Shown: piece after piece, positions 56,052 through 64,000 of the stretch
How the letters are laid out: each line of letters opens with the position of its first letter
Numbering within the stretch: the stretch's first letter is position 1
Source: Segatella copri
GTDB lineage: Bacteria > Bacteroidota > Bacteroidia > Bacteroidales > Bacteroidaceae
Assembly (NCBI RefSeq): GCF_949820605.1
Contig: NZ_CATKVU010000001.1
Span: 74,775-138,774, forward strand
Direction: 5' to 3'
Length of the DNA stretch: 64,000 nt
Translations under genes and position numbers: made by a program
Notes under the pieces: model-generated
Told to the model about the DNA's origin: nothing
The model's input: only the letters and a program-made list of their open reading frames with translations
Database searches by the model: none

Positions 56052-57077
56052 TTATGATATTGCAAGTTTTTCATTGCTGCTCTTTGAATCCAACGGTTCC
56101 CATTTTCTGTTCTGCTTACCTATGGCGAACATTCTGAGAACAAGTTTGAACTTAACGGCATTCAATGCCTTGCGTTTAGTGTCTGAATCTTGCTTACCTC
56201 CTAATTTACGGTTATAAAATGATTGTAACTCTGCATCATATTGTACAGCAACTGTGGCCGCCATGGATAGATCCGCTTTCGCCTGACCATCACAGCGTGC
56301 TGAAGGTCGGGGACGCCATCTCACACTGGTGCCTGAAGTGTGGGAGTGCGGTGCCACGCCGACATAACTGGCATATTGCCTTGCTGTTTCAAATGCGGTA
56401 AAGTTTCGGGTAATGACAATGACATTTATGGCATTGACGAAGCCGACTCCTGGTATTGTCAGAAGATTCTTGTAAGTAGCCAAAAGGCTATCGTCTGTAG
56501 CCAGCAACTTCTGCTCTTCCAACTCGATGTTATCAATGTCACGGCTGAATTTCTTGATGTAGCCATCATATAACTGGGCATCTTCCTTTGTGGTGCACAG
56601 CTGTCTTCTGTTCATGAAGCATGTACGCTGTTCCACCAGGAACTTACGCTCATTCATCAGTGCCTTGAGTCTCTGCATGGTCTTGTCAGGCATTTTATAA
56701 GGCTTGACACATTCGGTACCATTATAGCGATAGAGAAAGTCTGCAATCTTGGCAGAGTCAATCTTGTCGCTCTTGTCCTTGGGTTCCATGGGATAATGCT
56801 TTACCACATGGGTGGAGAGCATGCAGAACTGATAGTTCCTGGCATTAAGAAACTTCTCCAGTTCCATGGAATAGCTGCCGGTGAACTCCATTCCAAAGAG
56901 ACAGTTCGAGAGAACCACATGATTCTTCTTGAGCCATGTGCACATTTCGCCAAATCCCTTGCGGGAATTGTTGAATACATCGTGAGAAAAGTCCTTAATT
57001 GGGGCTTCTTCACAGAAAATTGATACGTCAATGACATTTTTTGAGATGTCGATGCCGATAAATGATTTATTTTTCAT
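56052..57077 (-). CDS. IS110-family transposase B
   Basis: About 341 residues from the ATG at 57077 (M-K-N-K-S-F-I-G-I-D-I-S-K-N-V-I-D); five more codons upstream are possible. It has the RuvC-like DEDD domain (G-I-D-I-S-K, then M-E-F-T-G-S-Y, D-K-I-D-S-A-K-I-A-D) and the C-terminal Tnp20 domain (L-L-T-I-P-G-V-G-F-V-N-A, A-S-Y-V-G-V-A-P, and S-G-T-S-V-R with the catalytic serine region). These enzymes use a bridge RNA from the element's non-coding end. It looks intact. Confidence 0.85.
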   Translation of the reverse strand: MKNKSFIGIDISKNVIDVSIFCEEAPIKDFSHDVFNNSRKGFGEMCTWLKKNHVVLSNCLFGMEFTGSYSMELEKFLNARNYQFCMLSTHVVKHYPMEPKDKSDKIDSAKIADFLYRYNGTECVKPYKMPDKTMQRLKALMNERKFLVEQRTCFMNRRQLCTTKEDAQLYDGYIKKFSRDIDNIELEEQKLLATDDSLLATYKNLLTIPGVGFVNAINVIVITRNFTAFETARQYASYVGVAPHSHTSGTSVRWRPRPSARCDGQAKADLSMAATVAVQYDAELQSFYNRKLGGKQDSDTKRKALNAVKFKLVLRMFAIGKQNRKWEPLDSKSSNEKLAIS

Positions 57078-57154
57078 ACCTTTGTACCGCATTTTGCAGG
57101 AAGGAGCTCTCTATGTCAGGGTAAGCCACATCTTTTAAAAGCTTCCACGGCTAA

Positions 57155-57288
57155 TTCCCTAAACGGCACTTGACCTGGCATTTCAGGCTGGGGAGACTAG
57201 ATCAGGGAAAGGTCTTTGTCTAAGACAAAATAGTTCACTACCCCCGTCCGGAGTTCCTTCCATTTCAGATGCTCCGGCAAAGGTAGTG
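57155..57288 (-). ncRNA. Candidate IS110 bridge RNA
   Basis: In the non-coding stretch upstream of transposase B two nested stem-loops occur. One has outer arms TTCCCT/AGGGAA (57155-57160, 57204-57209) and inner CCTG/CAGG. The other has outer arms CACTACC/GGTAGTG (57236-57242, 57282-57288) and inner CCGGAG/CTCCGG (57248-57253, 57272-57277) around an 18-base loop. Stems with internal loops in an IS110 non-coding end are the layout of bridge RNAs. Assignment to element B or to the neighbouring element A is uncertain, as is the strand. Confidence 0.5.
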
Positions 57289-57343
57289 AAAAAAACGCAG
57301 ACAAAAGACTTAGTCGGGAAATAGTTATGCTCTAAGAAGTGCG

Positions 57344-58500
57344 ATAGTTCACTTTTGCTGCATTTTAGTTCTTATATGCATCTGTCTCCACATATGGTGT
57401 TCCACGCTTTATCACGGCAAACATACGAAGGACTAGCTTGAACTTGATGGCATTGAGTACGATGCCACCGCATTTTTCCTTTCTCTTGCGTATCCAATAG
57501 TCTCTTATTGAAGGATTGTTCCTTATGGCGGAAAGGACAGCTATGGATAAGTCTGCCTTGGCTTCAGAAAAGCCTTTCTTGGAAACACCCGTTTTCTTTC
57601 TTACTGAGGTACCAGATTCCTTTTTAAAAGGGGCTATTCCTATGTAACAGGCATATTTGCGAGGATTGCTGATTGCAGTGAAATTTTCCGTCAATACAAT
57701 GGTTTCCAACGCTATGATGCGACCAATGCCAGGAATGGAGGTCAGCAGATTGTAATTCTTTCTGATGCTTGTATCTTCATTCATGTAGCTGTCAATCTCC
57801 TTGTCTATTGCTTTCTGGTTTTCCTGCATGTTCTTCAGCAGGAGTTTCTTGCGTTCAACGGATAAGTCTGTGTCGTATGCGCAGATATCATGAAGCTGTT
57901 GCTTGTAAAGAACAGACTGTTTGGTGTTCTGCTTACGCTCAGCCAGCAATCTCTTCAACTTGAAATAGACAGATGAAGGAAGTTTGGAGGGATTGCGAAG
58001 AATCTTCTTGTGGTTCTGCTCACAATAGATTGCTATTCTGAAAGCATCCAGTTCATCAGTCTTGATACGGTCTAGAGAGCGCTGGTCATCATCCAAGTCT
58101 GGCTCGAAGCGATGCATTTTGCGAGGTTCCACCATACCATAGATATATTCTTTGGATTCCAGCCATAATCTGAAGTTTTGATTATAAAGTCCAGTATATT
58201 CCATACAGAACAAAAAGGTAGCAAAGTCTTTTCCTACCTTTGCAACCCAGGAGCCAATCTTTTTGAATCCAGCATCATCATTGCTCACCTGAATATGGGC
58301 ATTCTTCCAATCGATGGCTTCACCATCATAATAAGCAAGGTCGAGAGTCTTCTTGGAGACATCTACGCCAAAATACAGTTCTTTATCCATATTATTAACA
58401 TTTTAATATTAAATGGATACAAGAAAACATTTGGCTTGGCGAAGGACTGAGTCAAATGATAGTGATATTCTAGAGCATTTTATAGTTCACCTTAACACCC
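57344..58500 (-). mobile_element. IS110-family element A (approximate limits)
   Basis: Bounded by ATAGTTCAC at 57344-57352 and 58492-58500. It contains one transposase gene with only about 100 bp of non-coding DNA upstream. Limits are inferred from the repeated short sequence. Confidence 0.5.
57365..58390 (-). CDS. IS110-family transposase A
   Basis: The 341-residue protein starts M-D-K-E-L-Y-F-G-V-D-V-S-K-K-T-L-D-L-A and shows the DEDD core (M-E-Y-T-G-L-Y, then R-I-K-T-D-E-L-D-A-F) and the C-terminal Tnp20 part (L-L-T-S-I-P-G-I-G-R, Y-I-G-I-A-P, S-G-T-S-V-R). It is clearly divergent from transposase B. Both are on the minus strand next to each other inside IS66 tnpB. Confidence 0.85.
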   Translation of the reverse strand: MDKELYFGVDVSKKTLDLAYYDGEAIDWKNAHIQVSNDDAGFKKIGSWVAKVGKDFATFLFCMEYTGLYNQNFRLWLESKEYIYGMVEPRKMHRFEPDLDDDQRSLDRIKTDELDAFRIAIYCEQNHKKILRNPSKLPSSVYFKLKRLLAERKQNTKQSVLYKQQLHDICAYDTDLSVERKKLLLKNMQENQKAIDKEIDSYMNEDTSIRKNYNLLTSIPGIGRIIALETIVLTENFTAISNPRKYACYIGIAPFKKESGTSVRKKTGVSKKGFSEAKADLSIAVLSAIRNNPSIRDYWIRKRKEKCGGIVLNAIKFKLVLRMFAVIKRGTPYVETDAYKN

Positions 58501-58702
58501 GTTAACCAATTCGTTTAAACTTGTTTCCGAGTGCAAAGGTAAAAGAGCATTTTTACCTGCTGGCGGTTCTTTGAGAAGAAGATGAAGACGGCACCACCGA
58601 GTGGCGGCAGCTCCATCTCCGTCCTCACAATCTGGTACAGGCCATTTATGCCCATGTTCATTCGGACATATCGCTGGCAGACGTAATACTGGGTATTTTC
58701 GT

Positions 58703-59113
58703 TTAGTCCAAACATAGCATATCCTCCTTTTCATAAAGTTTCATCAGATGCATGACAGATTTGGCGCTACCTTTCTTGATGGTGACTATCGTTCCATTTG
58801 GGAAGGTTAGGGTTATGCCAAAAAGATAGTTCTCTGGACAGACGGGTTCGGATGGCATTTCCATGGGAAGGAACATCATCCCAGTGTCCTTGGCTATTGC
58901 CTCGGAACATTCCTTACGGGCTTCGGCCTGAAGCAGACGAATCTGCTGTTTGGCTAACCTAACAGAATAACCTTTCTCTGACATCCATCTATGCATCGAG
59001 CGATGGTTTACATGCCGTTCCTTTAAAAAAGGAATCAAACTGGCTTTTGGATTATGATTCAAATGAATCTGGAAGGCATTCCATGCCCTCTCATAACGTT
59101 CTGTTGCTCTCAT
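58703..59113 (-). CDS. IS66 TnpA (Orf1)
   Basis: A 136-residue protein from the ATG at 59113 (M-R-A-T-E-R-Y-E-R-A-W); an upstream TTG lies within the TACCTTTG promoter and is not used. It has a helical N-terminal DNA-binding part and ends N-G-T-I-V-T-I-K-K-G-S-A-K-S-V-M-H-L. It overlaps the tnpB start slightly. TnpA is needed with TnpB and TnpC for IS66 transposition. This is the only intact gene of this IS66. Confidence 0.75.
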   Translation of the reverse strand: MRATERYERAWNAFQIHLNHNPKASLIPFLKERHVNHRSMHRWMSEKGYSVRLAKQQIRLLQAEARKECSEAIAKDTGMMFLPMEMPSEPVCPENYLFGITLTFPNGTIVTIKKGSAKSVMHLMKLYEKEDMLCLD

Positions 59114-59555
59114 AATTTCATTGCTTTTAAAATTATGGTGCAAAGGTAAGAACTTTTACGATAAAGGGCAAGGTATAAACGCGGAGCCGCTTACGAAGAT
59201 TCGGCTGCAAAGTTAACAAAAAGTTTCGAGAAAATACTCATCGAGGTGATAGATAATTTTGTTCATGGTAATACCAAGAAAGATAAATTTCACCCAAATG
59301 GGGAGGTATGGCTCGCATGTTGAGCAAACCTACCGCAACGCATTCGGCTTAAAAAAGTCGAAAAGCATTGACTGGCTCAAACTTAATGTCTCACTTGCCA
59401 AGCGCTTCTTTGGTAAACAGGGAAGATGGGCTATTGCCATTGATCCCAGTTACATCAGCAAAGCTGGCAAGAAGACTCCACATATCGGTCGTTTTTGGTC
59501 GGGATGTGCACAGTCTGTTAAACATGGTCTCGAAATCATGGGTATTGGACTCATT

Positions 59556-60714
59556 ACCTCAGTTCGGGATAAGAAATAGTGCCTAAAAAAGTTGGTAATC
59601 TCCGATATTTTTTGTATCTTTGTAGTTGAAATCCAATTAGTTACAAACATAAAAAGATATCATTATGGAGATTACCAAGGACAAAGTTACAGAATTATTT
59701 TGTATTATTGATGAATTTTACAAAGTTTTTGATGCTGAAAATGCAGGAAAATTGCTTTTGGGTGAAGATGGAGTAAAGCGCAGACGACGTAAAGCCTCTT
59801 TATCTGATAGTGAAATCATGACGATTTTGCTGTATTTCCATTTCGGCTCGTTCCGAAACTTCAAGCATTATTACCTATTCTTTATTAGAGGAACTTTGAA
59901 GTCATATTTTCCAAATGCGGTGTCTTATAACCGTTTTGTAGAACTTGAAAGTCGCGTATTCTTCCCTCTCATGTTCTTCCTGAATCTCCGTGCTTTTGGC
60001 AGATGTACAGGTATAACCTTTGTTGATTCAACCATAATACCAATATGCCACAATCTCAGGCGTTATGCCAACAGAGTGTTCAAAGGCATTGCCACAAACG
60101 GAAAGGGAACAATGGGATGGTGTCATGGGTTCAAGCTACATCTGGCTTGTAATGATAGAGGTGAGATAATTGCTTTTGTTCTCACTGGTGCAAACGTTAG
60201 CGACAAAGATCCAACGGTATTCGATGTGTTGGCTAAACGTCTGTATGGTAAGCTGTTTGCAGATAAAGGCTATATCTCACAAAAACTCTTCGATTCGCTT
60301 TTTGAGGAAGGCATCCAGTTGGTAACAGGACTGAGAGTGAACATGAAGAACAAACTAATGCCGTTCTATGACAAGATGATGCTACGCAAAAGATACATCA
60401 TTGAAACGATTAATGACCTGTTGAAAAATACGGCTCAGATAGTACATTCACGTCACAGGTCTGTTGCGAATTTCATCATAAATATTATTTCTGCATTAGA
60501 GGCATACTGTTTCTTTGACAACAAGCCCAAGGCACTTACTGGATACGTTATCGAAGATACGAAACAGCTTAGTCTTTTCTAACATTGCATATTTTACATG
60601 AGGATTTTGTCTCAGCAACCATCCAAGATATATAGATGGTTGCCAAGCCTCTGTGTCCCTTATATAAAAACATTATAAAGCATTTAGATAGAGCTCGTTA
60701 TCCCGAACTGAGGT
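59556..60714 (+). mobile_element. IS982-family element (1159 bp)
   Basis: Ends ACCTCAGTTCGGGATAA and its complement are inverted repeats, flanked by the exact 7-bp duplication ACTCATT (59549-59555 and 60715-60721). It interrupts the IS4 transposase frame, which copy 1 shows continuous across the site. Confidence 0.92.
59665..60582 (+). CDS. IS982-family transposase
   Basis: The 305-residue protein has the IS982 DDE layout: L-S-D-S-E-I-M-T-I-L-L near residue 50, F-V-D-S-T-I-I-P-I (first D), A-D-K-G-Y-I-S (second D) and R-Y-I-I-E-T-I-N-D-L-L-K (E). The promoter TATCTTTG lies in the 5' part of the element. The gene is intact and is probably the youngest insertion in the nest. Confidence 0.9.
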   Translation: MEITKDKVTELFCIIDEFYKVFDAENAGKLLLGEDGVKRRRRKASLSDSEIMTILLYFHFGSFRNFKHYYLFFIRGTLKSYFPNAVSYNRFVELESRVFFPLMFFLNLRAFGRCTGITFVDSTIIPICHNLRRYANRVFKGIATNGKGTMGWCHGFKLHLACNDRGEIIAFVLTGANVSDKDPTVFDVLAKRLYGKLFADKGYISQKLFDSLFEEGIQLVTGLRVNMKNKLMPFYDKMMLRKRYIIETINDLLKNTAQIVHSRHRSVANFIINIISALEAYCFFDNKPKALTGYVIEDTKQLSLF

Positions 60715-61839
60715 ACTCATTGATATTGTTGCCAAAGACTGCCTGATGTTAAGAGCACACCAGTCGCTAAGTAATAAAGAACTGAGTCTTAGAAACAAGA
60801 CTATGGTAGATTTCTATATCGGCGTCATTAAGCGTTACCGCAATGAACTTCTCAAACTCTCAACCCTCATAGTTGCAGATGCTTACTTCTCTACAAGTAC
60901 ATTTGTTAATGGGATAAAGAAAGAAGGGTTCTCTTTGATAAGCCGCTTTCGTGACAATGCTTGTCTCTTTTATGTCTATGCTGGTCCACGTACTGGAAAA
61001 CGTGGTCGCCCCAAGACCAAGGATGGCAAGATTGATATGAAGAATCTTGACCTCACTCGAATGGAGAAGATGGAGATGAAAGATATAGAAGGAACAGCTT
61101 ATACTTTGATTGCCTATTCCAAGGCACTCAAGTGTAAAGTTAGACTTGTCATCTGGCAGATGCCGAATGGCAAGAAGAAACTATTCTTCTCTACAGACAC
61201 CTCACTTTCGGGTGAAGAGGTACTTCTTTATTATAGAACCAGGTTCCAGATCGAATTTTGCTTTCGTGACGCCAAAGGCTATACTGGTCTTATGGACTGC
61301 CAGGCTCGCGATAAGTGGAAACTCGATTTTGCTTTCAATGCTTCGTTCACATCACTAAATGTTGCCAAGGTAACTATGAAGGGGATGGGAATGGAATATT
61401 CTATGTCTTCATTCAAGTCCCTGATGACCAACATTTATCTGGTGAAACGAATTTTTAAAGCAAGTGGGTACACCCCGAACCGAACTTTAATTAGCAAGAT
61501 TTTCAAAGATCTCTCGTGCTTACAGCGTATAGCTGCTTAGCACATTATTGGATTATTAACGAACTATTGCTTTTTCCATCTATCACATAATAGCAAAGAC
61601 AACTTCTCCCCTCTCTTCATTTTCACACTACTAAAAAGGAAAAAGGGCATTTTTCTGCGATTTAAGACGTTGTTGCAATTTTACCGAGGAAAGTTTCATT
61701 GCAAATCATCCAAGAGCCTGGTCTCCCATACAAATCAAGAAAAAGAAGGCTTTCTCTTGATTTGCCCCCCTGTACCTATCTCTTCTCATATCACCAAACT
61801 TGTCTTAGGATTCTACAAGGCCATGAAGGCATTTATTCC

Positions 61840-63881
61840 TTATAATTTTGTCGCAGCAAACTCAAGAATGCCTATATGGAGTACAGAGGAAAAGGTCCAG
61901 AACCAATACTACAGGAGAAGGAGAGATAAAAAATCTGTTAATTGCCACAAATCCCATATCTTTATAATTTTGTCGCAACAAAGCACCTAAGATTTATAAT
62001 TATGTCGCAGATGGGTTTATATTTTTGTCGCATCATCTTATAATTATGTCGCAGGTAGCTAAAGGGAGATATTATAAATCAGTTAGTTACAGATACTGAA
62101 AAGAATAAGCCAAAAAAAGAGATTTAAAAAAGAGCAGACTGGCAAGAAGACTTATAGTGGTGTTTCTTCTTCCGTTATGATGAAGAAAGAGGAAACTTCC
62201 AGCTTCATGGGGAGAAAGTTTTTGAAAGCCAAGCCATATAAAGAAAGAACAGACTTTTTTGCGCGTTAATAAATGTATCTTTATGTTAGATGATGTTATT
62301 ATATGGACATAAATTAATCATCCTCATTCTAATGGTGCGACATTTTTATAAAGATGCGAAATCGAAGCAATCCTGAAGAATACTATTAATGCGAAATAAT
62401 ATATAGTAAGCAAAGCCATTTAAAAGACAAAAGAAGAACAGTTTGAGCCAAACAATTCAAGTTCGTTTCATATAAAATATACCTGCTAAATTCAGATTAC
62501 CAGATAGATATATGAATATTTCTATTATTTAATTGGACAATGATTACTCTAATATATCACTTCTAGTAATCACATCTATCCTAACAAACCATCTTATATG
62601 CAAAAAACGTTAATCTAGATTCATATTATACCCTTATAATTTTGTCGCAGCAAAGCACCTAAGATTTATAATTATGTCGCAGATGGGTTTATATTTTTGT
62701 CGCACCATCTTATAATTATGTCGCAGATAGCTAAAGGGAGATATTATAAATCAGTCAGTTACAGATACTGAAAAGAATAAGCCAAAAAAAAAAAATTAAA
62801 AAAGAGCAGACTGGCAAGAGGACTTATAGTGGTGTTTCTTCCGCCGTTATGATGCAGAAAAAGAAAATTCCCAGCTTCATGGAGGGAAAGTTTTTGAAAG
62901 CCAGGCCGTATAAAGAAAGAACAGACTTTTTTTAGCGTTAATAAATGTATCTTTATGTTATGTACTGTTATATTAAGGTCTTCTTATTCTTTCTAATATA
63001 AGTCATAATCCTCACGCATAACATGCAAATTCAAGAGTTAACTGCTATTCCGACCTAATTCAACCAATAATTTTGTCGCAATAACATTTCTATAAATACT
63101 TATAACATATTGAAGCAAAAAACTTTATAGTATACCTTCTATATATTTTGTTTGCTCAGAGCATACATCATACGACAGAATAATAAACCAATTGAACCTA
63201 TTTGCGACAAAAATACAACGAAGTCGTAAAACGTTCTACTTTTATCTGATTTCCTTTATTTTTTTGTCGCAGGTATATTACATAGTAATCCCCTGCCCTA
63301 TTTGGCATTTCTATTTTTGTCGCAAGTTACTTTATTAAAATCATTCAATTCACTGATAAACAAACAAATACAATCATGTTGCGACAAAATTATAATTATC
63401 TTATACTTCGATTTTTAGTGTACATTACGACACAATTATAACGTTAACTTTTATCATGGAATACTTCACCTATAGAATTAGATTTGGCTTATAATTTTGT
63501 CGCAGTAACATGGAATATTCCCTAAAGCCTTTTTTCATCCAGCTCCCTAAAATCGCGCTATACATTAATAAAGTATTCTTTTTACAACCTTTATTTATTA
63601 AGAATACTCCATAATATGCCACATCACATGCGACACAATTATAGTTATTATGATTTTATTTGCGACATAATTATTAAATAGTCGTTTTTTAAATCATATT
63701 TTTTGTTTTTTTATAATTTTGTCGCAGCAATGTTTTAACTATCAGAGATTCAAAAGTTTATATATTATATCCCAATCCCTAAAACTCAAGCCCGGACAAA
63801 ATTATAAACTTAGAGTGATTTTGCCTTTAAACTCTGGCTTTTCTTACTATAAAAACAATTATCATTTATAATATTGTCGTA
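61840..63881. repeat. Array of about 22 copies of TTATAATTTTGTCGCA
   Basis: Plus-strand copies start at 61840, 61962, 61994, 62017, 62038, 62634, 62666, 62689, 62710, 63065, 63256, 63309, 63489, 63711 and 63866. Minus-strand copies start at 62336, 63203, 63380, 63426, 63629, 63661 and 63792. Variation is mostly in the A/T part (ATAATTATG, ATATTTTTG), while TGTCGCA is nearly constant. Spacing is irregular (16-360 bp), with clusters of four. Many copies include TAATTTTG, which fits the -7 consensus. They could be iterons, a partition site or protein-binding sites; no function is shown. Confidence 0.85.
61962..62960 (+). repeat. 327-bp direct duplication, 672-bp offset
   Basis: The segment 61962-62288 recurs at 62634-62960 with scattered substitutions and small compensating indels. 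Each copy holds four array motifs, then AAAGGGAGATATTATAAATC, a poly-A tract, and ends GTTAATAAATGTATCTTTATG. The first copies of the four motifs (61962, 61994, 62017, 62038) are all exactly 672 bp from their partners. Confidence 0.85.
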
Positions 63882-64000
63882 ATAAGATAGGTAACCTATA
63901 TTAAAGTATTACTTTAACGAAAACCAATAAATTAATTAAATCCAATACACAGCAATATAATTATAAGTAATAATAATAAAAGATTACTCAAAAGAAGAGT

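Larger units (their letters stand above)
56030..57345 (-). mobile_element. IS110-family element B (approximate limits)
   Basis: Limits are inferred from the recurring ATAGTTCAC, found at 56032-56040 and 57344-57352, with a related TAGTTCAC at 57231. IS110 elements lack classical inverted repeats, so the ends are uncertain. The element contains one transposase gene and a structured upstream region. Confidence 0.55.
55623..58715 (-). pseudogene. IS66 TnpB split by an IS110-bearing block
   Basis: The N-terminal part, 58715 to about 58545, reads M-F-G-L-N-E-N-T-Q-Y-Y-V-C, then G-G-A-V-F-I-F-F-S-K-N-R-Q-Q-V-K-M-L. The C-terminal part, from about 55800 to 55623, reads K-W-D-G-D-G-F-L-L-Y-Q-K-R-L-E-R-G-T-F. 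These join as one IS66 Orf2 (TnpB). The intervening 2.7 kb hold two IS110-family transposase genes and about 230 bp at 55801-56030 of unassigned IS-like sequence. Confidence 0.8.
51975..59194 (-). mobile_element. IS66-family element, itself interrupted
   Basis: Ends GTAAGCGTCTCCGCG and GTAAGCGGCTCCGCG are inverted repeats, flanked by the exact 8-bp duplication GAAGATTC (51967-51974 and 59195-59202), as expected for IS66. It holds tnpA, tnpB and tnpC on the minus strand. tnpC is cut by IS1182 copy 3 and tnpB by a block with two IS110-family genes. Confidence 0.9.
51919..61540 (+). pseudogene. IS4-family transposase in three pieces
   Basis: The transposase start lies at 51919-51974, resumes after the IS66 element at 59203, is cut again by IS982 at 59556, and ends at 60722-61540. 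The C-terminal frame from 60746 carries the Y-x2-R-x3-E-x6-K signature. The 4-bp GATA duplication near 59248 adds a frameshift. Where copy 1 has a TGA, this copy has the tryptophan codon. It cannot make a whole transposase. Confidence 0.85.
51778..61569 (+). mobile_element. IS4-family element, copy 2, host of the transposon nest
   Basis: Ends CAATACTGCGTTAA (from 51778) and the complement of CAATAGTTCGTTAA (to 61569) are flanked by the 6-bp repeat CTTTTT (51772-51777 and 61570-61575). Inside lie an IS66 element (51975-59194) and an IS982 element (59556-60714). Removing these with their 8- and 7-bp target duplications leaves 1398 bp, against 1394 in copy 1; the 4-bp difference is a GATA duplication at 59248-59255. 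Confidence 0.9.
61570..64000. other. AT-rich region without genes
   Basis: About 2.4 kb at the right edge with no supported gene on either strand. Frames are short and without promoters; a 106-codon frame at 61670 runs straight through the repeat motif and has no protein-like signature. The region carries the motif array and the direct duplication listed separately and continues beyond the window. Confidence 0.7.

Noticed and set aside
61670..61990. 106-codon frame as a gene
   Set aside because: It has no promoter, passes through the repeat motif (read as Y-N-F-V-A) and shows no protein-like pattern.
62120..62275. Conserved peptide K-E-Q-T-G-K-K-T-Y-S-G-V in both duplicated units
   Set aside because: There is no start codon, and a poly-A length difference upstream breaks the frame in the second copy, so coding is not supported.
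61840..63881. Motif array as a CRISPR array
   Set aside because: Repeats are 16 bp, occur in both orientations, and are irregularly spaced; no spacer of constant length and no cas gene is present.

Overview
The window looks like accessory chromosome of a Bacteroidota bacterium, most likely Prevotella/Segatella. Genes start behind the Bacteroidota -7 box TAnnTTTG, often TATCTTTGCA or TACCTTTGCA, usually without a strong Shine-Dalgarno. There are BspA-type leucine-rich repeats, a GH43 lipoprotein, a divergent FtsZ, WYL-type HTH heads, and IS1182, IS66, IS4, IS110 and IS982 elements of the kinds common in that group. No rRNA, tRNA, integrase, conjugation or phage structural genes were recognised.

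Layout. 1-2.0 kb: the 3' part of an HD-domain protein and a four-helix membrane protein. 2.5-7.2 kb: a translationally coupled three-gene operon of HEPN protein, AAA ATPase and HNH nuclease (Septu-like with an added HEPN gene). 7.2-12 kb: a decayed cluster holding a stop-ridden small gene, an intact 506-residue unknown and a DEAH helicase broken in its Walker A motif. 12-14.3 kb: an HTH/secreted-protein chimera, and an RlaP nucleotidyltransferase behind a WYL-less HTH gene. 14.6-16 kb: HigB/HigA-ImmA toxin-antitoxin. 16.1-18 kb: IS1182 copy 1. 18.2-20 kb: a kinase N-lobe fused to 17 LRR units. 20.3-26.5 kb: HU, a helicase-nuclease with an amber stop, and a 677-residue unknown. 26.7-27.4 kb: HicAB. 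27.5-30 kb: a pectate lyase remnant and a GH43 arabinanase. 30-31.5 kb: IS4 copy 1. 31.5-33 kb: an HTH gene and RtcB. 33.2-34 kb: two homologous 28-29-residue peptides behind a perfect palindrome. 34-37.7 kb: a Sel1 fragment, YaaA and a canonical Septu PtuA/PtuB pair. 37.7-43.7 kb: ordinary chromosomal genes (HAD, EFR1, LysR, YeiH, FtsZ-like). 43.7-46 kb: a clipped HNH gene and IS1182 copy 2. 46.2-51 kb: an operon of HTH head, DEDDh exonuclease and two DUF262 proteins. 51.8-61.6 kb: a nest of transposons inside an IS4 element. 61.6-64 kb: AT-rich DNA without genes, holding about 22 copies of TTATAATTTTGTCGCA and a 327-bp direct duplication.

The content reads as a defence and mobile-element island: two AAA/HNH systems, a DUF262 operon, two helicase loci, two toxin-antitoxin modules and two RNA-repair proteins (RtcB, RlaP). 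Several loci are disabled by clear single lesions while their neighbours stay intact, as expected where defence genes are gained and lost quickly. The best candidates for undescribed biology are the HEPN-AAA-HNH operon, the HTH-exonuclease-DUF262-DUF262 operon, the paired micro-peptides and the repeat array at the right edge. All family assignments come from reading motifs by eye; no searches were run.
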